Counted from the first letter of the stretch, positions 28,015-36,866 are shown. The stretch is DNA of 64,000 nucleotides from Methanomicrobiales archaeon HGW-Methanomicrobiales-1 (GCA_002839675.1 PGYM01000002.1:414111-478110); one strand, 5' to 3'. Translations and numbers: made by a program. Notes: generated by a model from the letters alone, not told the origin.

Positions 28015-28030
28015 CATCCATCGATGGATG
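28015..28030. repeat. Perfect 16-bp palindrome
   Basis: CATCCATCGATGGATG is its own reverse complement. It lies in the 263-bp intergenic region between an AT-rich orphan gene and a lipoprotein gene. A CCGGATC-type dispersed motif (28071-28099) follows. The palindrome may be a dimeric-protein site or a terminator remnant. Confidence 0.5.
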
Positions 28031-28204
28031 ATGAGCCTGTACCAGCGCATCCAAGACATTTTGAATTTGAATTTTCAACCGGATCCTGCTTGAAAAAATC
28101 CGGGCAGACGGTAATTTTATTTCACAAAGAAGGGAATAAAGGGAAATCTCCGGGCATACATCCCTGACAAACATTAATCGCGTTATACGGGGGTACACAT
28201 AGAC

Positions 28205-28804
28205 ATGAAAAAACAGTCCCTGTCTTTCATGATCTTTTTAATGACCTGTTTCGTCATTATCTCCCTGGGTATTGCAGGATGTACCTCGCAGGCCCCGGCT
28301 GCATCAAAAACATCAACGATCGAGCCCTCGGAAATAATATTACAGCCTTCAGAGATCCCGGTGAATTTCACCCTGCTGGAAAAAGGTGAAAGAAATGTTT
28401 CTGACATGAGTGAGTGGTCACTCGACCACGGCTGGAAAAAAGGATATTATGCCGTCTTCCTGAACAATGATCCAAATGCAATTCCCGGAACGGTCATTGA
28501 ACAGTACATCTCTGTGTATACCGCTGAAAATATCACGCTCATTGTTCCCGATACGGTAAGCGGCTGGAAAAACTGGACAGTCGAAGAAAACGATGCAAAT
28601 CTATCCTTTGAAGAATTATCCCTGCCAGCCATCGGGGATTCCAGCGCTGCAATGAAAGTTACCAATACAAGTGATATGTCACAGATGTACTCAGTTTCAT
28701 TTACCAAAAAGGACGTATACCAGCAGTTCATGACCAATGGAACTGCAACAGATTATGAAACCGTCAAACAACTGGCGGGTATTGCAGCAGCAAAAATCAA
28801 GTAA
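28205..28804 (+). CDS. Lipoprotein of unknown function
   Basis: 199 residues. A signal peptide ends in IAGC. A mature domain of about 170 residues follows with a WSLDHGWKKGYYAVFLN segment and a balanced alpha/beta pattern. It resembles small secreted domains of methanogens that I cannot name. Base composition is intermediate between island and core. Confidence 0.7.
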   Translation: MKKQSLSFMIFLMTCFVIISLGIAGCTSQAPAASKTSTIEPSEIILQPSEIPVNFTLLEKGERNVSDMSEWSLDHGWKKGYYAVFLNNDPNAIPGTVIEQYISVYTAENITLIVPDTVSGWKNWTVEENDANLSFEELSLPAIGDSSAAMKVTNTSDMSQMYSVSFTKKDVYQQFMTNGTATDYETVKQLAGIAAAKIK

Positions 28805-28907
28805 TTTTTTTTTCAGGAATTTTTAAAAAATAATAATTAAAATTCAGAATATCTCAGGATCTTCCGGAGGAAGCGGTTTTCCCCGACATCAGCCGGGTAC
28901 CGGGCAG

Positions 28908-29339
28908 TTATTCGCCGGAAAACGATTGCCCCGGAGCCTGTCCGGTGTTGGGCACAGAGAGGTGAAGCTGCGTAATCAGCCAGCGACTCCCGGTATTTCT
29001 CAGTCCCAGTGTCATCCTTACCCTCATCGTCTGCTTGTCGTTGCCCACAGTCCCGAACGTACAATTGCAGCCGCTCATTACCCACGCGGTCCGGCCATCG
29101 CCAGTAATTTCCAGATCCGAAAATTCAAGGAAGATCGATGTTGCCTGCATCAGGTCACGTTTTACCAGCGGTGCGTACTCTTTCCGGTTCCTGAAATGCT
29201 CATCCGGCCCGGCACCATACCCGCTGATATCCGGGGAGAATAACGCCAGCAGGGCTTTGAGATCCTTTCTCTGGTATGCCGCACAATACCTGCCAAGAGT
29301 CTCGCTGACCTCTGCCTTCTGCTCTTCGGTGAATGTCAT
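28908..29339 (-). CDS. SnoaL/NTF2-like protein
   Basis: 143 residues forming a single cone-shaped NTF2-like domain. The N-terminal helix with YCAAYQRKDLKALLALFSPDI is the standard opening of SnoaL/DUF4440 proteins, and the final strands (RVRMTLGLRNTGSRWLITQLHLSVP) are likewise typical. The family includes small-molecule-binding proteins and isomerases. No catalytic residues can be named. Followed downstream by an AT-rich gap. Confidence 0.75.
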   Translation of the reverse strand: MTFTEEQKAEVSETLGRYCAAYQRKDLKALLALFSPDISGYGAGPDEHFRNRKEYAPLVKRDLMQATSIFLEFSDLEITGDGRTAWVMSGCNCTFGTVGNDKQTMRVRMTLGLRNTGSRWLITQLHLSVPNTGQAPGQSFSGE

Positions 29340-29503
29340 AGTAGTGATACGGTATGATGTGAAGATATTTTTTTTTAGAGACCCTCCGGTGCTCTGCCGG
29401 ATCTATTTGTATTGTTATTTTTCAACCGGATCTCATCGGATTGAAAAAATGACCGGAATCTGGGTGAAACCCAAAAAAAAGAGCGAGGCAGCTTAAAGGC
29501 CGC

Positions 29504-29641
29504 TCACTTGAGCTTTTTCTCGAGTTTCTTGAGCTTCTTCTTGGCTTCCGCGCTGCCCCCGGCCGCTGCCTTCGAGAGCTCTTCTGCCTTGACCTTCTTT
29601 GCCTGGTTCAGCTTCACCAATTGCTTCTTACTTGTTGGCAT
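29504..29641 (-). CDS. Very small basic protein, 45 residues
   Basis: ATG at 29641 is preceded by AAGGTGA, a good ribosome-binding site about 5 bases away. The 45-residue product is almost one third Lys: it opens MPTSKKQLVKLNQAKK and ends KKKLKKLEKKLK. An Ala/Gly hinge (AAAGGSA) separates two amphipathic, probably helical halves. Codon choice is GC-rich and strongly biased for AAG, like highly expressed core genes, unlike the surrounding AT-rich gaps. It could be a nucleoid- or ribosome-associated protein; function unknown. Confidence 0.7.
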   Translation of the reverse strand: MPTSKKQLVKLNQAKKVKAEELSKAAAGGSAEAKKKLKKLEKKLK

Positions 29642-29820
29642 ATAGTCACCTTAATTAGCTTTTTTCCTTCTTAAAATATTCCTGTATCGATATACCGGCC
29701 GGTAAAAACTTCGAATGAACGAAAAGCTGACCGGTGATTCTCCGAAAAACTTCCGGAAAGCCGTCCTGACTTTCCGTTCGTCCGGGAATGCCGGGCCCGG
29801 GTAACCATAAAAGATGAAAA

Positions 29821-30372
29821 TTATTGAGTGGTTCCCACGACCGCTGGTGCCGGATTCATCGGCCCTTCATAGACGCCGGATCCAAGCCACCAGTCGTCAT
29901 CTATCGGTACACCATACCCGAGTTTTGATTCGAGCGTGTTGTTGTGGAGGGGATTGACGTACACGAACCGGTAATAACCACTGCCATTCCGGATCACGGC
30001 ACCCATTTCCCTGACAAAAACCCCATTGGCTCCCTCACGGAGTTTTCCCACCGACTCGGGGTTGACCGGGTGGGCAAGGGTCGTGCCGTTGAAGGCATAG
30101 GCATAGATGTAGAGTTCCCCCTGGATGAACGAGCCATTTTTATTATTGAATTCTGCAAGGGCTTTCTCCCGGCCCTGTGCTTTTTCATAGGCAACTGCGC
30201 TGTCGACAAAGGCTACGAGCGTTTCATTGGAGGTGTAGGTCACCTGCGGGACGATTCCTGTACTGGCCGGTGCCGGGGAAGAAACGCCGGCCTGATCCTG
30301 TGTACAGCCTGCGGTTACCAAAAACAGGCTGATAAAAAAGATACACAGGAATGAAAATAATATTTTTTTCAT
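29821..30372 (-). CDS. Cache-domain (sCache_2-like) lipoprotein
   Basis: 183 residues. A signal peptide ends in VTAGC. The rest is a small-molecule-binding Cache-type domain: FVDSAVAYEKAQGREKALAEFNNKNGSF (about 54-81), then ELYIYAYAFNGTTLAHP and YYRFVYVNP. This is the classic single-Cache pattern found in the extracytoplasmic parts of sensor kinases and chemoreceptors. Here it is free-standing, without signalling domains. It might be a ligand-binding accessory to a separate sensor. Start ATG 30372. Confidence 0.8.
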   Translation of the reverse strand: MKKILFSFLCIFFISLFLVTAGCTQDQAGVSSPAPASTGIVPQVTYTSNETLVAFVDSAVAYEKAQGREKALAEFNNKNGSFIQGELYIYAYAFNGTTLAHPVNPESVGKLREGANGVFVREMGAVIRNGSGYYRFVYVNPLHNNTLESKLGYGVPIDDDWWLGSGVYEGPMNPAPAVVGTTQ

Positions 30373-30654
30373 TAGAGTGATTTGGTTTTCTTTGCATAAA
30401 ACAAAAATGATCGCGTACAGGTATTTGCCGTGGGGATAATTATTTTTTTCAAAAAGTACCAGGATGTGCTCACGGCATACATACAACAATTATCAGATTA
30501 ACGCCAGTAAAAAAAATCCAGGACTATAATGGAAAAAAGATGGAAAAAAGTGCAGGGCAATTTACATTCTGGTTTCCTTGAAAAACGTTTCTGGAAAATT
30601 TTCTTCGTGAAAAATTAAAAATTAACAAGTTTTAAAAAAGGTCTGGAGAGCCAC

Positions 30655-31824
30655 TCACGCGGAAAAATTGATCTCTATCCCAAAGACATCCCGGTAAAAT
30701 TTGGAGATCCGGTCAAGAATCATCTTTTGTATATCGGTCTCCCGGACTTCACCTCCATTCTGATAGCCTTGTGCTGCGATCTTTGCATCGTAATCGGAAT
30801 TTATTGTCAGGGCCGGAGAGATAATTGTCGCAGGGGATGTAGTGGGTGCTGTCGTAAAATTGGTTATTGGTGTCGGGGATTTTGCCGGTATTGCACTATT
30901 CTGCGATGTGGTTGTGGCTGCAATGTTTGTCTGCCGGGTCTCTTCGGTTATGGAAAATGTGTGGGATTGTTTTGGGGTTTGCGGGGGGATTGAAGACGGG
31001 GTCCCATACTTCCCGATCTTCCAAAGAGGGTCTGACTGCCAGAGGGCGTATATATTTCCGGACGAATCGACGGCGACATCATTGGTATTTCCGCCGGTAT
31101 TGCATGTTGACATATATTCCCCGAGCGTGGTGAACTTCTGGATCCGGGAGGTGAGATCGGCCACGTAGACATTGCCCCAGGAATCAACGGTGATGCCGGT
31201 CGGGGTCAGGATTTGTCCGTCGCCGGTTCCTGAAGTACCCCATTTTGCGAGAAACGCACCGGAGGGATGGAATTTTTGTATCCGTTTGTTGCCCGTATCA
31301 GCAACATACACAAGGCCGTATGAATCAACGGCGATACCCGTCGGTGCATTAAACACCCCGTCGGTGAACCCATACGATCCCCATTTCATGACATATGTTC
31401 CGGTGGGAGTGAATTTTTGTATCCTGTTATTGCCGGTATCTGCAACATACACATTGCCGGAAGAGTCCACGGCGATACCGGTGGGATGGGAAAATTGCCC
31501 GTCACCGGTCCCCTCACTACCCCATACCTCACTCCCGCGGTATGTGAACTTGATGACCGTGTTGTTCATACGGTCGGTAATATACACATTTTGGGCTGAA
31601 TCAACGGCGATCCCATAGGGGACCTTGGCCTGTCTGTATTCGGATTCCCTGAGATCCCAGAAGGTTATCAATGACCCTTCGGAGGTGTATTCCAGGATCC
31701 TGTTGTTGCCCGTGTCGGTCACGTAGATATTGTCGGAAGCATCAGCGGCAATACCATTGGCTGTTGTATTGGATCCCCACATCCGGATAAATGTGCAGGA
31801 CTCTTCTGCAAAAACACCCTGCAC
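30655..31824 (-). CDS. NHL-repeat (beta-propeller) protein, start unclear
   Basis: 389 residues from GTG 31824. About six NHL-type repeats of 45-50 residues, each with GIAVDSxGNVYVADTGNNRIQKF, form a beta-propeller (residues about 20-270). They are followed by a Thr/Pro-rich linker and a short C-terminal segment. Upstream of the GTG the frame continues open and encodes a textbook signal-peptide core (RILLGILILIVLVQGVFA), but no ATG, GTG or TTG precedes it. A strong GGGGGTG sits just before ATT codons at 31896 and 31893. Either translation starts at ATT or the start codon has been lost. The protein is expected to be exported. Confidence 0.75.
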   Translation of the reverse strand: MQGVFAEESCTFIRMWGSNTTANGIAADASDNIYVTDTGNNRILEYTSEGSLITFWDLRESEYRQAKVPYGIAVDSAQNVYITDRMNNTVIKFTYRGSEVWGSEGTGDGQFSHPTGIAVDSSGNVYVADTGNNRIQKFTPTGTYVMKWGSYGFTDGVFNAPTGIAVDSYGLVYVADTGNKRIQKFHPSGAFLAKWGTSGTGDGQILTPTGITVDSWGNVYVADLTSRIQKFTTLGEYMSTCNTGGNTNDVAVDSSGNIYALWQSDPLWKIGKYGTPSSIPPQTPKQSHTFSITEETRQTNIAATTTSQNSAIPAKSPTPITNFTTAPTTSPATIISPALTINSDYDAKIAAQGYQNGGEVRETDIQKMILDRISKFYRDVFGIEINFSA

Positions 31825-31896
31825 CAGTACGATGAGAATGAGAATCCCGAGCAGGATCCTCCCTGAATTCCTGATGACGAAAATATCCTGAATAAT

Positions 31897-32195
31897 CGTT
31901 CTGCACCCCCGGATCTGATTTTGTCCGATAAAAGTATTGAGTAATTGAATATATTTGGGTGAATCGATCCGTCCCGCAGGCAGGAACCCTGCCGGTTTTT
32001 TGAGATACAGGCCACTGGACTTTGATTGAAAAAAAATTTACCAGATCCTGAACGAAAAAATTTCGCCGCGATCATAATTGTTTTTGAAAAATTTCCGGAT
32101 CAATCGATCCACTCTGCAGCACAATCGAGCGTGACCCCCTCTCTCCCCCAGTGGGGGAGGCGGCCCAAGAGGAGCACCACGTTGTCGCGTATCAT
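31897..32195. other. Intergenic region with dispersed repeat X (copy 1)
   Basis: No gene in about 300 bp. At its left edge is an archaeal TATA-like aaatatatt (near 31948-31956) for the NHL gene. The right part holds repeat X copy 1 (about 32068-32180): a TTTCCGGATCAAT segment followed by a C/G-rich hairpin (CTCCCCC/GGGGGAG, 32142-32158) and GGCCCAAG. Related copies lie at 34.3 and 40.9 kb. Confidence 0.6.
32068..32180 (+). repeat. Dispersed repeat X, copy 1
   Basis: Shares with copies 2 and 3 the order GAAAAA-TTTCCGGATCAAT, GCGTGACCCCCTCTCT, a G/C hairpin and GGCCCAAG. Diverges after 32180. Confidence 0.6.
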
Positions 32196-33869
32196 CTACC
32201 CGTCTGCATCTGCAAACCGGTATGTCCCTTTTGGTACCGATATTTCGAATCGGGCGCCTTTTCCGGGCTCGCCATTTTCCACAATGGTGATGTTGGTGAC
32301 TGAAAGGATCTCCCGGGCAAGAAAGAGGCTGTTGCCCTCCCCTTTCTGCCGGTTTTGCCGGGAAAAGATCTTCTCTTTCTGATCGGCCGGGATACCGGGG
32401 CCATTGTTCTCGATGATGATGGTGACACTGTCCGGGTTTTCCCGGTACCGGATGTTTACTTCCGTGGCGCCGGCCCCCCACTGGAGGACATTTTCCATCA
32501 GCGTTACAAAGACATCCTCAAGAAGGGGGTCTGCATAGATCTCGAGATTCGATAAATCAACATTCCGCCGGATCCGGGAAAAATCAAGATGGGAGATCGC
32601 GGTGAGCAGGATATAATTCACGTTCTGCCACTTGTGCTGCTGAATCCCGAGATTCTGGTATTTCTTTGCAAATGCAAGCGATTCTGATAGGGACAGGAGT
32701 ATCCCTTGACACTTTTTCAGGCTGGCCTGTATGGCATCTTGCTCTGTTTGCTCTTTTGCAATCTCGATGAAGCCGGAGAGAGAGAAGATCCCGCTCTCGA
32801 TATCCTGGAACGTAACCGTGTTCAGCAGGCTGAGTTTGGATCTTGCCTGTATGAGCGCCTGATCGCTCCTGCCAAGCTCCTGGTATTTTGTCCTGAGCTC
32901 CTGGCCGGTTGCGGAGAGCTGCCCGTATGCAGCACGGAGTTCTTCGTTCTGCCGTGACAACTCCGCAGTCTTGCACCGGACTTCCCGCCGCAGGAATAAA
33001 TTTATCCCGAAAAAGAGGAGGGCGACGACTACGACCGCTGCGAGGCCCAGAACCAGCCAGATGGGGATGAACGAGCCGGTCTTGACCCCAAACCACGTCT
33101 GCATTGCCCGGCTGTATGTTGACGAGGGATCGTCCTTTCCTTTTGCAATGTACGGGTCAATGGCAGAAAGAAGGTCTTTGTTCGTTCCTTTCTTTACTGC
33201 AAAACCAAACGGGGTTGGATTGAACATCACGGGAGTTGCAGCAAGGCCGTAGGTCACAGCATTATCATGACCCGCTGTATTGTATACAACAAGGGCATCT
33301 GCTTGCCCCGAGGCTGTTGCAGCAAAGATCTCTACCGGGGTATCCTTTTCAATGTACGTGGCATTGACGCCGAACTTCTGCGCATAATCCTTAAAGGCAA
33401 TCCCGCTCTGGGCTCCCCGGGTCATTGCTATCCGTTTTCCCTCAAGGTCAAGGATCGTACTGATGCCAGACCCGGGGCGTGCATATACCAGGGACCATAC
33501 AGAAAGTGCCGACTCGCGGCTGAAATCGATCTGGGTTACCCGCTCTGGGGTACTGACCACTCCCGGCAGGAGATCGATCTCCCCTGTCAACAAGCGATTC
33601 CAGCTCTCGGAGAGCGTTCCGGGGACCCAGATGACATTCCAGCCCTCCTGCGCAGCGACATCGGTGATAAGATCCACAAAAAATCCGACCGGCTTTCCCT
33701 GGTCATCGGTATACAGGCTGGGCTTGAGCTCCGTGAGGCCCACTTTTACGTCACGGGTTGCAGCGGCAGGGCAGCAGAGTGCGGCAACCAGGAACAGGAT
33801 TGCCAGAATGCAGAGTTCCCTCTTCAGATACGGCAGGTTCCGGTTTTTTCTGTCAGCTGGCAAAATCAT
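32196..33869 (-). CDS. Sensor kinase-like protein with SBP sensor domain; phospho-His replaced
   Basis: 557 residues. A signal/transmembrane segment (about 18-37) is followed by an extracytoplasmic type 3 solute-binding domain (about 40-265; GLTELKPSLYTDDQGKPVGFFVDLI, GEIDLLPGV, GKRIAMTRGAQSG). Then come a transmembrane helix (about 275-300), a coiled coil (about 300-345) and a kinase core. In archaeal kinases of this type the dimerisation helix carries RHDI. Here the aligned residues are FQDI, so the phospho-accepting His is missing. The ATPase domain keeps N (MENVLQWG) and G boxes (NNGPGIPADQKEKIFS). It probably senses an amino-acid-like ligand but cannot autophosphorylate canonically. Confidence 0.82.
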   Translation of the reverse strand: MILPADRKNRNLPYLKRELCILAILFLVAALCCPAAATRDVKVGLTELKPSLYTDDQGKPVGFFVDLITDVAAQEGWNVIWVPGTLSESWNRLLTGEIDLLPGVVSTPERVTQIDFSRESALSVWSLVYARPGSGISTILDLEGKRIAMTRGAQSGIAFKDYAQKFGVNATYIEKDTPVEIFAATASGQADALVVYNTAGHDNAVTYGLAATPVMFNPTPFGFAVKKGTNKDLLSAIDPYIAKGKDDPSSTYSRAMQTWFGVKTGSFIPIWLVLGLAAVVVVALLFFGINLFLRREVRCKTAELSRQNEELRAAYGQLSATGQELRTKYQELGRSDQALIQARSKLSLLNTVTFQDIESGIFSLSGFIEIAKEQTEQDAIQASLKKCQGILLSLSESLAFAKKYQNLGIQQHKWQNVNYILLTAISHLDFSRIRRNVDLSNLEIYADPLLEDVFVTLMENVLQWGAGATEVNIRYRENPDSVTIIIENNGPGIPADQKEKIFSRQNRQKGEGNSLFLAREILSVTNITIVENGEPGKGARFEISVPKGTYRFADADG

Positions 33870-34249
33870 TGAGGGGATCAGCTCCGCTTCCTCAGGAAGT
33901 GCGACTGCCAGGAAGGTTCTGAGTTATTGTGTAATATCCTGCGGAATCACTTATTCTTTTGGGGCGGGAAGACTGGTTCTGAGGGGCTGTCAAACCGGAT
34001 CGCTTTGCATCCGCCCAATCGTCCGGCAATTCCATCCGCGGTGAGCAGGGCCGGGTTCTGCCGGTCGATATTGGTCTCGCTGAAATTTTTTTTACCGCAC
34101 TGGTCTCCGCCGGCAAAATTTTTCCGGGAAAAATGTTTTTTTTAATTTTCAGCAGGCTTTGATTTTATTTTTTACCGGATCGCGTTTGAAAAAATCCGGG
34201 CGGGCTTTGAAAGAAAAATTTTAACCGGACCTTACAAGAAAAAATTTGC

Positions 34250-34380
34250 CGCAATCATGATTGTGTTTGAAAAAAATTTCCGGATCAATCCGCTCTGATA
34301 ACGTAGCGAGCGTGACCCCCTCTCTCCCCCAGAGGGGGAGGCAGCCCAAGGGTAGCAACCCCTAGACCCCCATTTTGGAG
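34250..34380 (+). repeat. Dispersed repeat X, copy 2
   Basis: The fullest copy: TTTCCGGATCAATC at 34277-34290, CGTGACCCCCTCTCTCCCCC from 34311, a CTCCCCC-AGA-GGGGGAG hairpin, then GCAGCCCAAGGGTAGCAACC and further C-rich sequence. Confidence 0.6.
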
Positions 34381-34430
34381 GTTCTCATCTGACCAAATCC
34401 ACTTGGACTCCCGGGGGTTACCCGATCCCG

Positions 34431-34698
34431 GGATGATCTATTCCGGGCCCGTTACGGGCTCCGTTTGCCCATTTCCGGATCCACTTTTCACAATAAAGTG
34501 CTCCAAGTGTCCACCACCCGGAAAAACTCTGTTTTAACCGATTATTTCTCAAAAATAACTGATTTGCAAGCGATTTCCCCGTGCTCTTTAGCGGGCTCCG
34601 GTTGATCGCATTTTCTGCCACCCCATTTCAGGTCATGGGGGGCGAAAAAGGCGATGGAAAGGGGCACTGTTGGCTGATAATGCGGTCACGTCGGAGGG
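34431..34698 (+). repeat. Repeat R, copy 1 (268 bp)
   Basis: Closely related to copy 2 at 36867 (roughly 88% identical by eye, nearly ungapped) and more distantly to copy 3 at 37190, all in the same orientation. Hairpins: GCCCG-TTA-CGGGC, CACTTT/AAAGTG, TTATTT/AAATAA and CCCCAT/ATGGGG. Confidence 0.7.
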
Positions 34699-34988
34699 AT
34701 GTAAGGTGAAGGGAATTTAAGCCACTAACGTTTACTCAGGATCTCTGAAAATCGTTCAATACGAGAGTCCCCGGCCTCAGGTTCCTGTTCAACGTAAGGT
34801 GAACCTTTTTCTGTGTCTCCTCGAAGTATTTCATAGATACGATCGTCTGGTTGTAACAGAGAGTAAGCACACCGGACTCGTGCCGCGATGTGCCGGAACT
34901 GTACCGGAACGATCTCAAATATTCTGCCACCGTTTGCAAAAAAACTAAATTTATCACACACAAGCCAGGGACAGGCTGTTTCTTATTA

Positions 34989-35019
34989 TGCCGCGATGTG
35001 CCGCGATCATGCCGCGATG
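34989..35019. repeat. Three phased TGCCGCGATG iterons
   Basis: TGCCGCGAT(G/C) occurs at 34989, 34999 and 35010, that is at 10- and 11-bp spacing (one helical turn), with a fourth copy at 34881. The group lies about 90 bp beyond the 3' end of the AlbA_2 gene. Such phasing is typical of protein-binding iterons. Confidence 0.55.
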
Positions 35020-35107
35020 GTAATCCAATAGAAAAAGAAAAGAGAATGTCTGATTATTCGGTCAAATCTCAAAGATTCACGATTTTTACCGAGATTCATC
35101 TCAAATA

Positions 35108-36499
35108 CTAAATAGGGAAATAACGGAACGCAGGAAGCAACAGGTACCGGGTAATCTTTCCCTCTTTTCTTGTCTCGACGGCATTCCACTCAACCAATTT
35201 GCTGAGGTCCTGGCGGGCGGTGCGTTCGGCACATCCAGCCATATGAGCCTGTTCAGCGGAAGTGATCGACTCATGGGTCTTCAGGTACTCAATCGCCTGC
35301 TTCTGCCGCTCGTTCAACAGCTGAGGCTGGTCGAGAAGAACATTCACTGAAGAGCGCCGGAATGTCACCATGAAATCCTCATCCTGCTCGCGAAACTCCG
35401 GTTCCGGTACCCCGCGCTCCCGGCAGACGCGGATCATCTTTGTCGTTCCGGAGCCAAATTTTTCAATGTACTTGATCTTGAACAGGATCTCCGCGATGAG
35501 CCGGTTCCTCGGCTTCGAACTGTGTCGCCGTTTCAGCGATTCGATAGTGAGCGTTGAAGGTAACAGCCCGGGGTTCAGGATCTCCAGCGAGTTTGTGAAG
35601 ATGCTGACCTGCACATTCCCCGATGACTGGTAATCCCGGTGGCAGACCGCGTTGATGACCGCTTCGCGGAAGGCATCCGGCGGGTACTCCCAGGACTCTT
35701 CCCGCTCGAATTTTTCCTTCGGAATCCATGCGGCTTTTGCGATATTATCCCGGATGAACTGCTCGGTCTGATCAATCTGGGCAACAATCGCACCCCGGAT
35801 AACTTTCATATTCGAGTATGGCTGAGTAACATCATCACCCCGGAATTTTGCGCAGCGGATCTCTGCCTGATCAACAAATTTCTGCGGATTCCTGCCAAAG
35901 AGAAGGATCGCGGCATTGGTAAGTTTCCCCTCTTTGAGTAGTTCGAGCGATTCCAGAGCGGTCTCTACCGGAGTGTCCGGGTCGAGATCAATATGCCGGA
36001 CCTGCAGGGCCCGGGCCAGGTAGGATTTCACCAGAGCGGGATCGATATCCTGCAAGCTGGCACCCGCACAGATGTCGCGGTCCCAGGAATATCCCTGCTG
36101 CTCCATAATTAGGCGGGTAAGTACATCCGGAGGCATCTTCACGCTCTCGCTACCGCTTCGGATGTATGCAACCCCGTCAACAAAATAGGGTTTGTGAGTA
36201 CCTTCGCTGATGATCACTTCGATGATAGATCTGCCACCATCAGACCGCTCCTTAATTTCCGGTATGATCTCGGGTTTGAGTTTCTGCCGTACTTTCTGGG
36301 AAATTTTCAGGAATGTGGAATCGGCGACGGTGAGCCCGACTACGCGGCCATCGGGTCTCACGCCAAAATAAAGTTTGCCGCCCCGGTGATTCAGTAATGC
36401 GCAGATATCGACAAGAGCAGCATCCAGCTCAGCAAGAGATGCTTTGAGTTCTGTCGTTTCAGATTCCTGGTAGTTCATCGCTGGCAGTCCTGAGTTCAT
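35108..36499 (-). CDS. AlbA_2 (Schlafen-type) domain regulator with C-terminal HTH, COG2865
   Basis: Up to 463 residues. The N-terminal AlbA_2 domain (ESETTELKASL, ICALLNHRGGKLYFGVRPDGRVVG; about residues 12-130) is followed by the RecG-like COG2865 region (FREAVINAVCHRDYQSSGNVQVSIFTNSLEILNPG, about 280-315). A C-terminal winged helix (about 395-445, AGCAERTARQDLSKLVEWNAV) completes it. Proteins of this type are predicted transcriptional regulators or ATP-binding proteins and are frequent in mobile regions. Start could be ATG 36499 or ATG 36478 (MNYQESETTELK), the latter matching the family better. GC-rich codons contrast with the R-M genes to the right. Repeat R copies 1 and 2 lie on either side. 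Confidence 0.82.
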   Translation of the reverse strand: MNSGLPAMNYQESETTELKASLAELDAALVDICALLNHRGGKLYFGVRPDGRVVGLTVADSTFLKISQKVRQKLKPEIIPEIKERSDGGRSIIEVIISEGTHKPYFVDGVAYIRSGSESVKMPPDVLTRLIMEQQGYSWDRDICAGASLQDIDPALVKSYLARALQVRHIDLDPDTPVETALESLELLKEGKLTNAAILLFGRNPQKFVDQAEIRCAKFRGDDVTQPYSNMKVIRGAIVAQIDQTEQFIRDNIAKAAWIPKEKFEREESWEYPPDAFREAVINAVCHRDYQSSGNVQVSIFTNSLEILNPGLLPSTLTIESLKRRHSSKPRNRLIAEILFKIKYIEKFGSGTTKMIRVCRERGVPEPEFREQDEDFMVTFRRSSVNVLLDQPQLLNERQKQAIEYLKTHESITSAEQAHMAGCAERTARQDLSKLVEWNAVETRKEGKITRYLLLPAFRYFPI

Positions 36500-36866
36500 G
36501 GTACTCTACGCATGCGTCCCAGTCCGGTTGTTAGATGCCGCCACATAAAAATAGTATTATGCGTTTTTCCGGTATTGTTGCTCAAAATAAAAAACAGATT
36601 TGCTTTTGCTGAAATCGCATGAATACTTTTAACCTGATCTCCCGGATTGTGGTATTTTCCCCTCCCAAAAACCGGGTTAACTCCGATCGAAAAAACCCCC
36701 ATTCCGGGCATTTTGCGGGCTTTTATTTTTATAACTCGCCAAAATGGGCTCCGATTGGGTGAAAATGAGACCCTGTTTGATCGAAAACTCCTGGAGGAAT
36801 TGCATAAACAGGGGGTCCGGTTAAGGTCGGACAAAACCGGACACCGGGCGATCCTGAGGGTCCGGA

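Larger units (their letters stand above)
33870..35107. other. 1.2-kb gene-free region with repeats X2 and R1 and iterons
   Basis: No convincing gene is present; short open frames have no recognisable product and poor composition. Contents in order: CCGGATC-type short palindromic motifs (34140-34230), repeat X copy 2 (34250-34380), repeat R copy 1 (34431-34698), one TGCCGCGATG box (34881) and a tandem set of three (34989-35019). Confidence 0.65.

Noticed and set aside
27986-28198. Minus-strand frame of 70 codons near the CATCCATCGATGGATG palindrome
   Set aside because: It runs through the dispersed CCGGATC motif and a palindrome; no family and no ribosome-binding site.
30529-30618. Possible 29-residue basic peptide (plus strand) with an AGGA upstream
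   Set aside because: Very short, in an AT-rich gap with A-runs that readily give Lys codons; no independent support.
33927-34145. Short plus- and minus-strand frames between the sensor kinase and repeat X2
   Set aside because: Low-complexity translations with no start signal; the two strands mirror each other.
34311-34377. CRISPR-like array from the C/G repeats
   Set aside because: Copies of repeat X are kilobases apart with no regular spacers and no cas genes.
34418-34621. Minus-strand peptide frame (67 residues) in repeat R copy 1, matched by one in copy 2
   Set aside because: The two peptides are similar only because the DNA repeat is similar. The frame is broken in copy 3, and there is no ribosome-binding site or known family.
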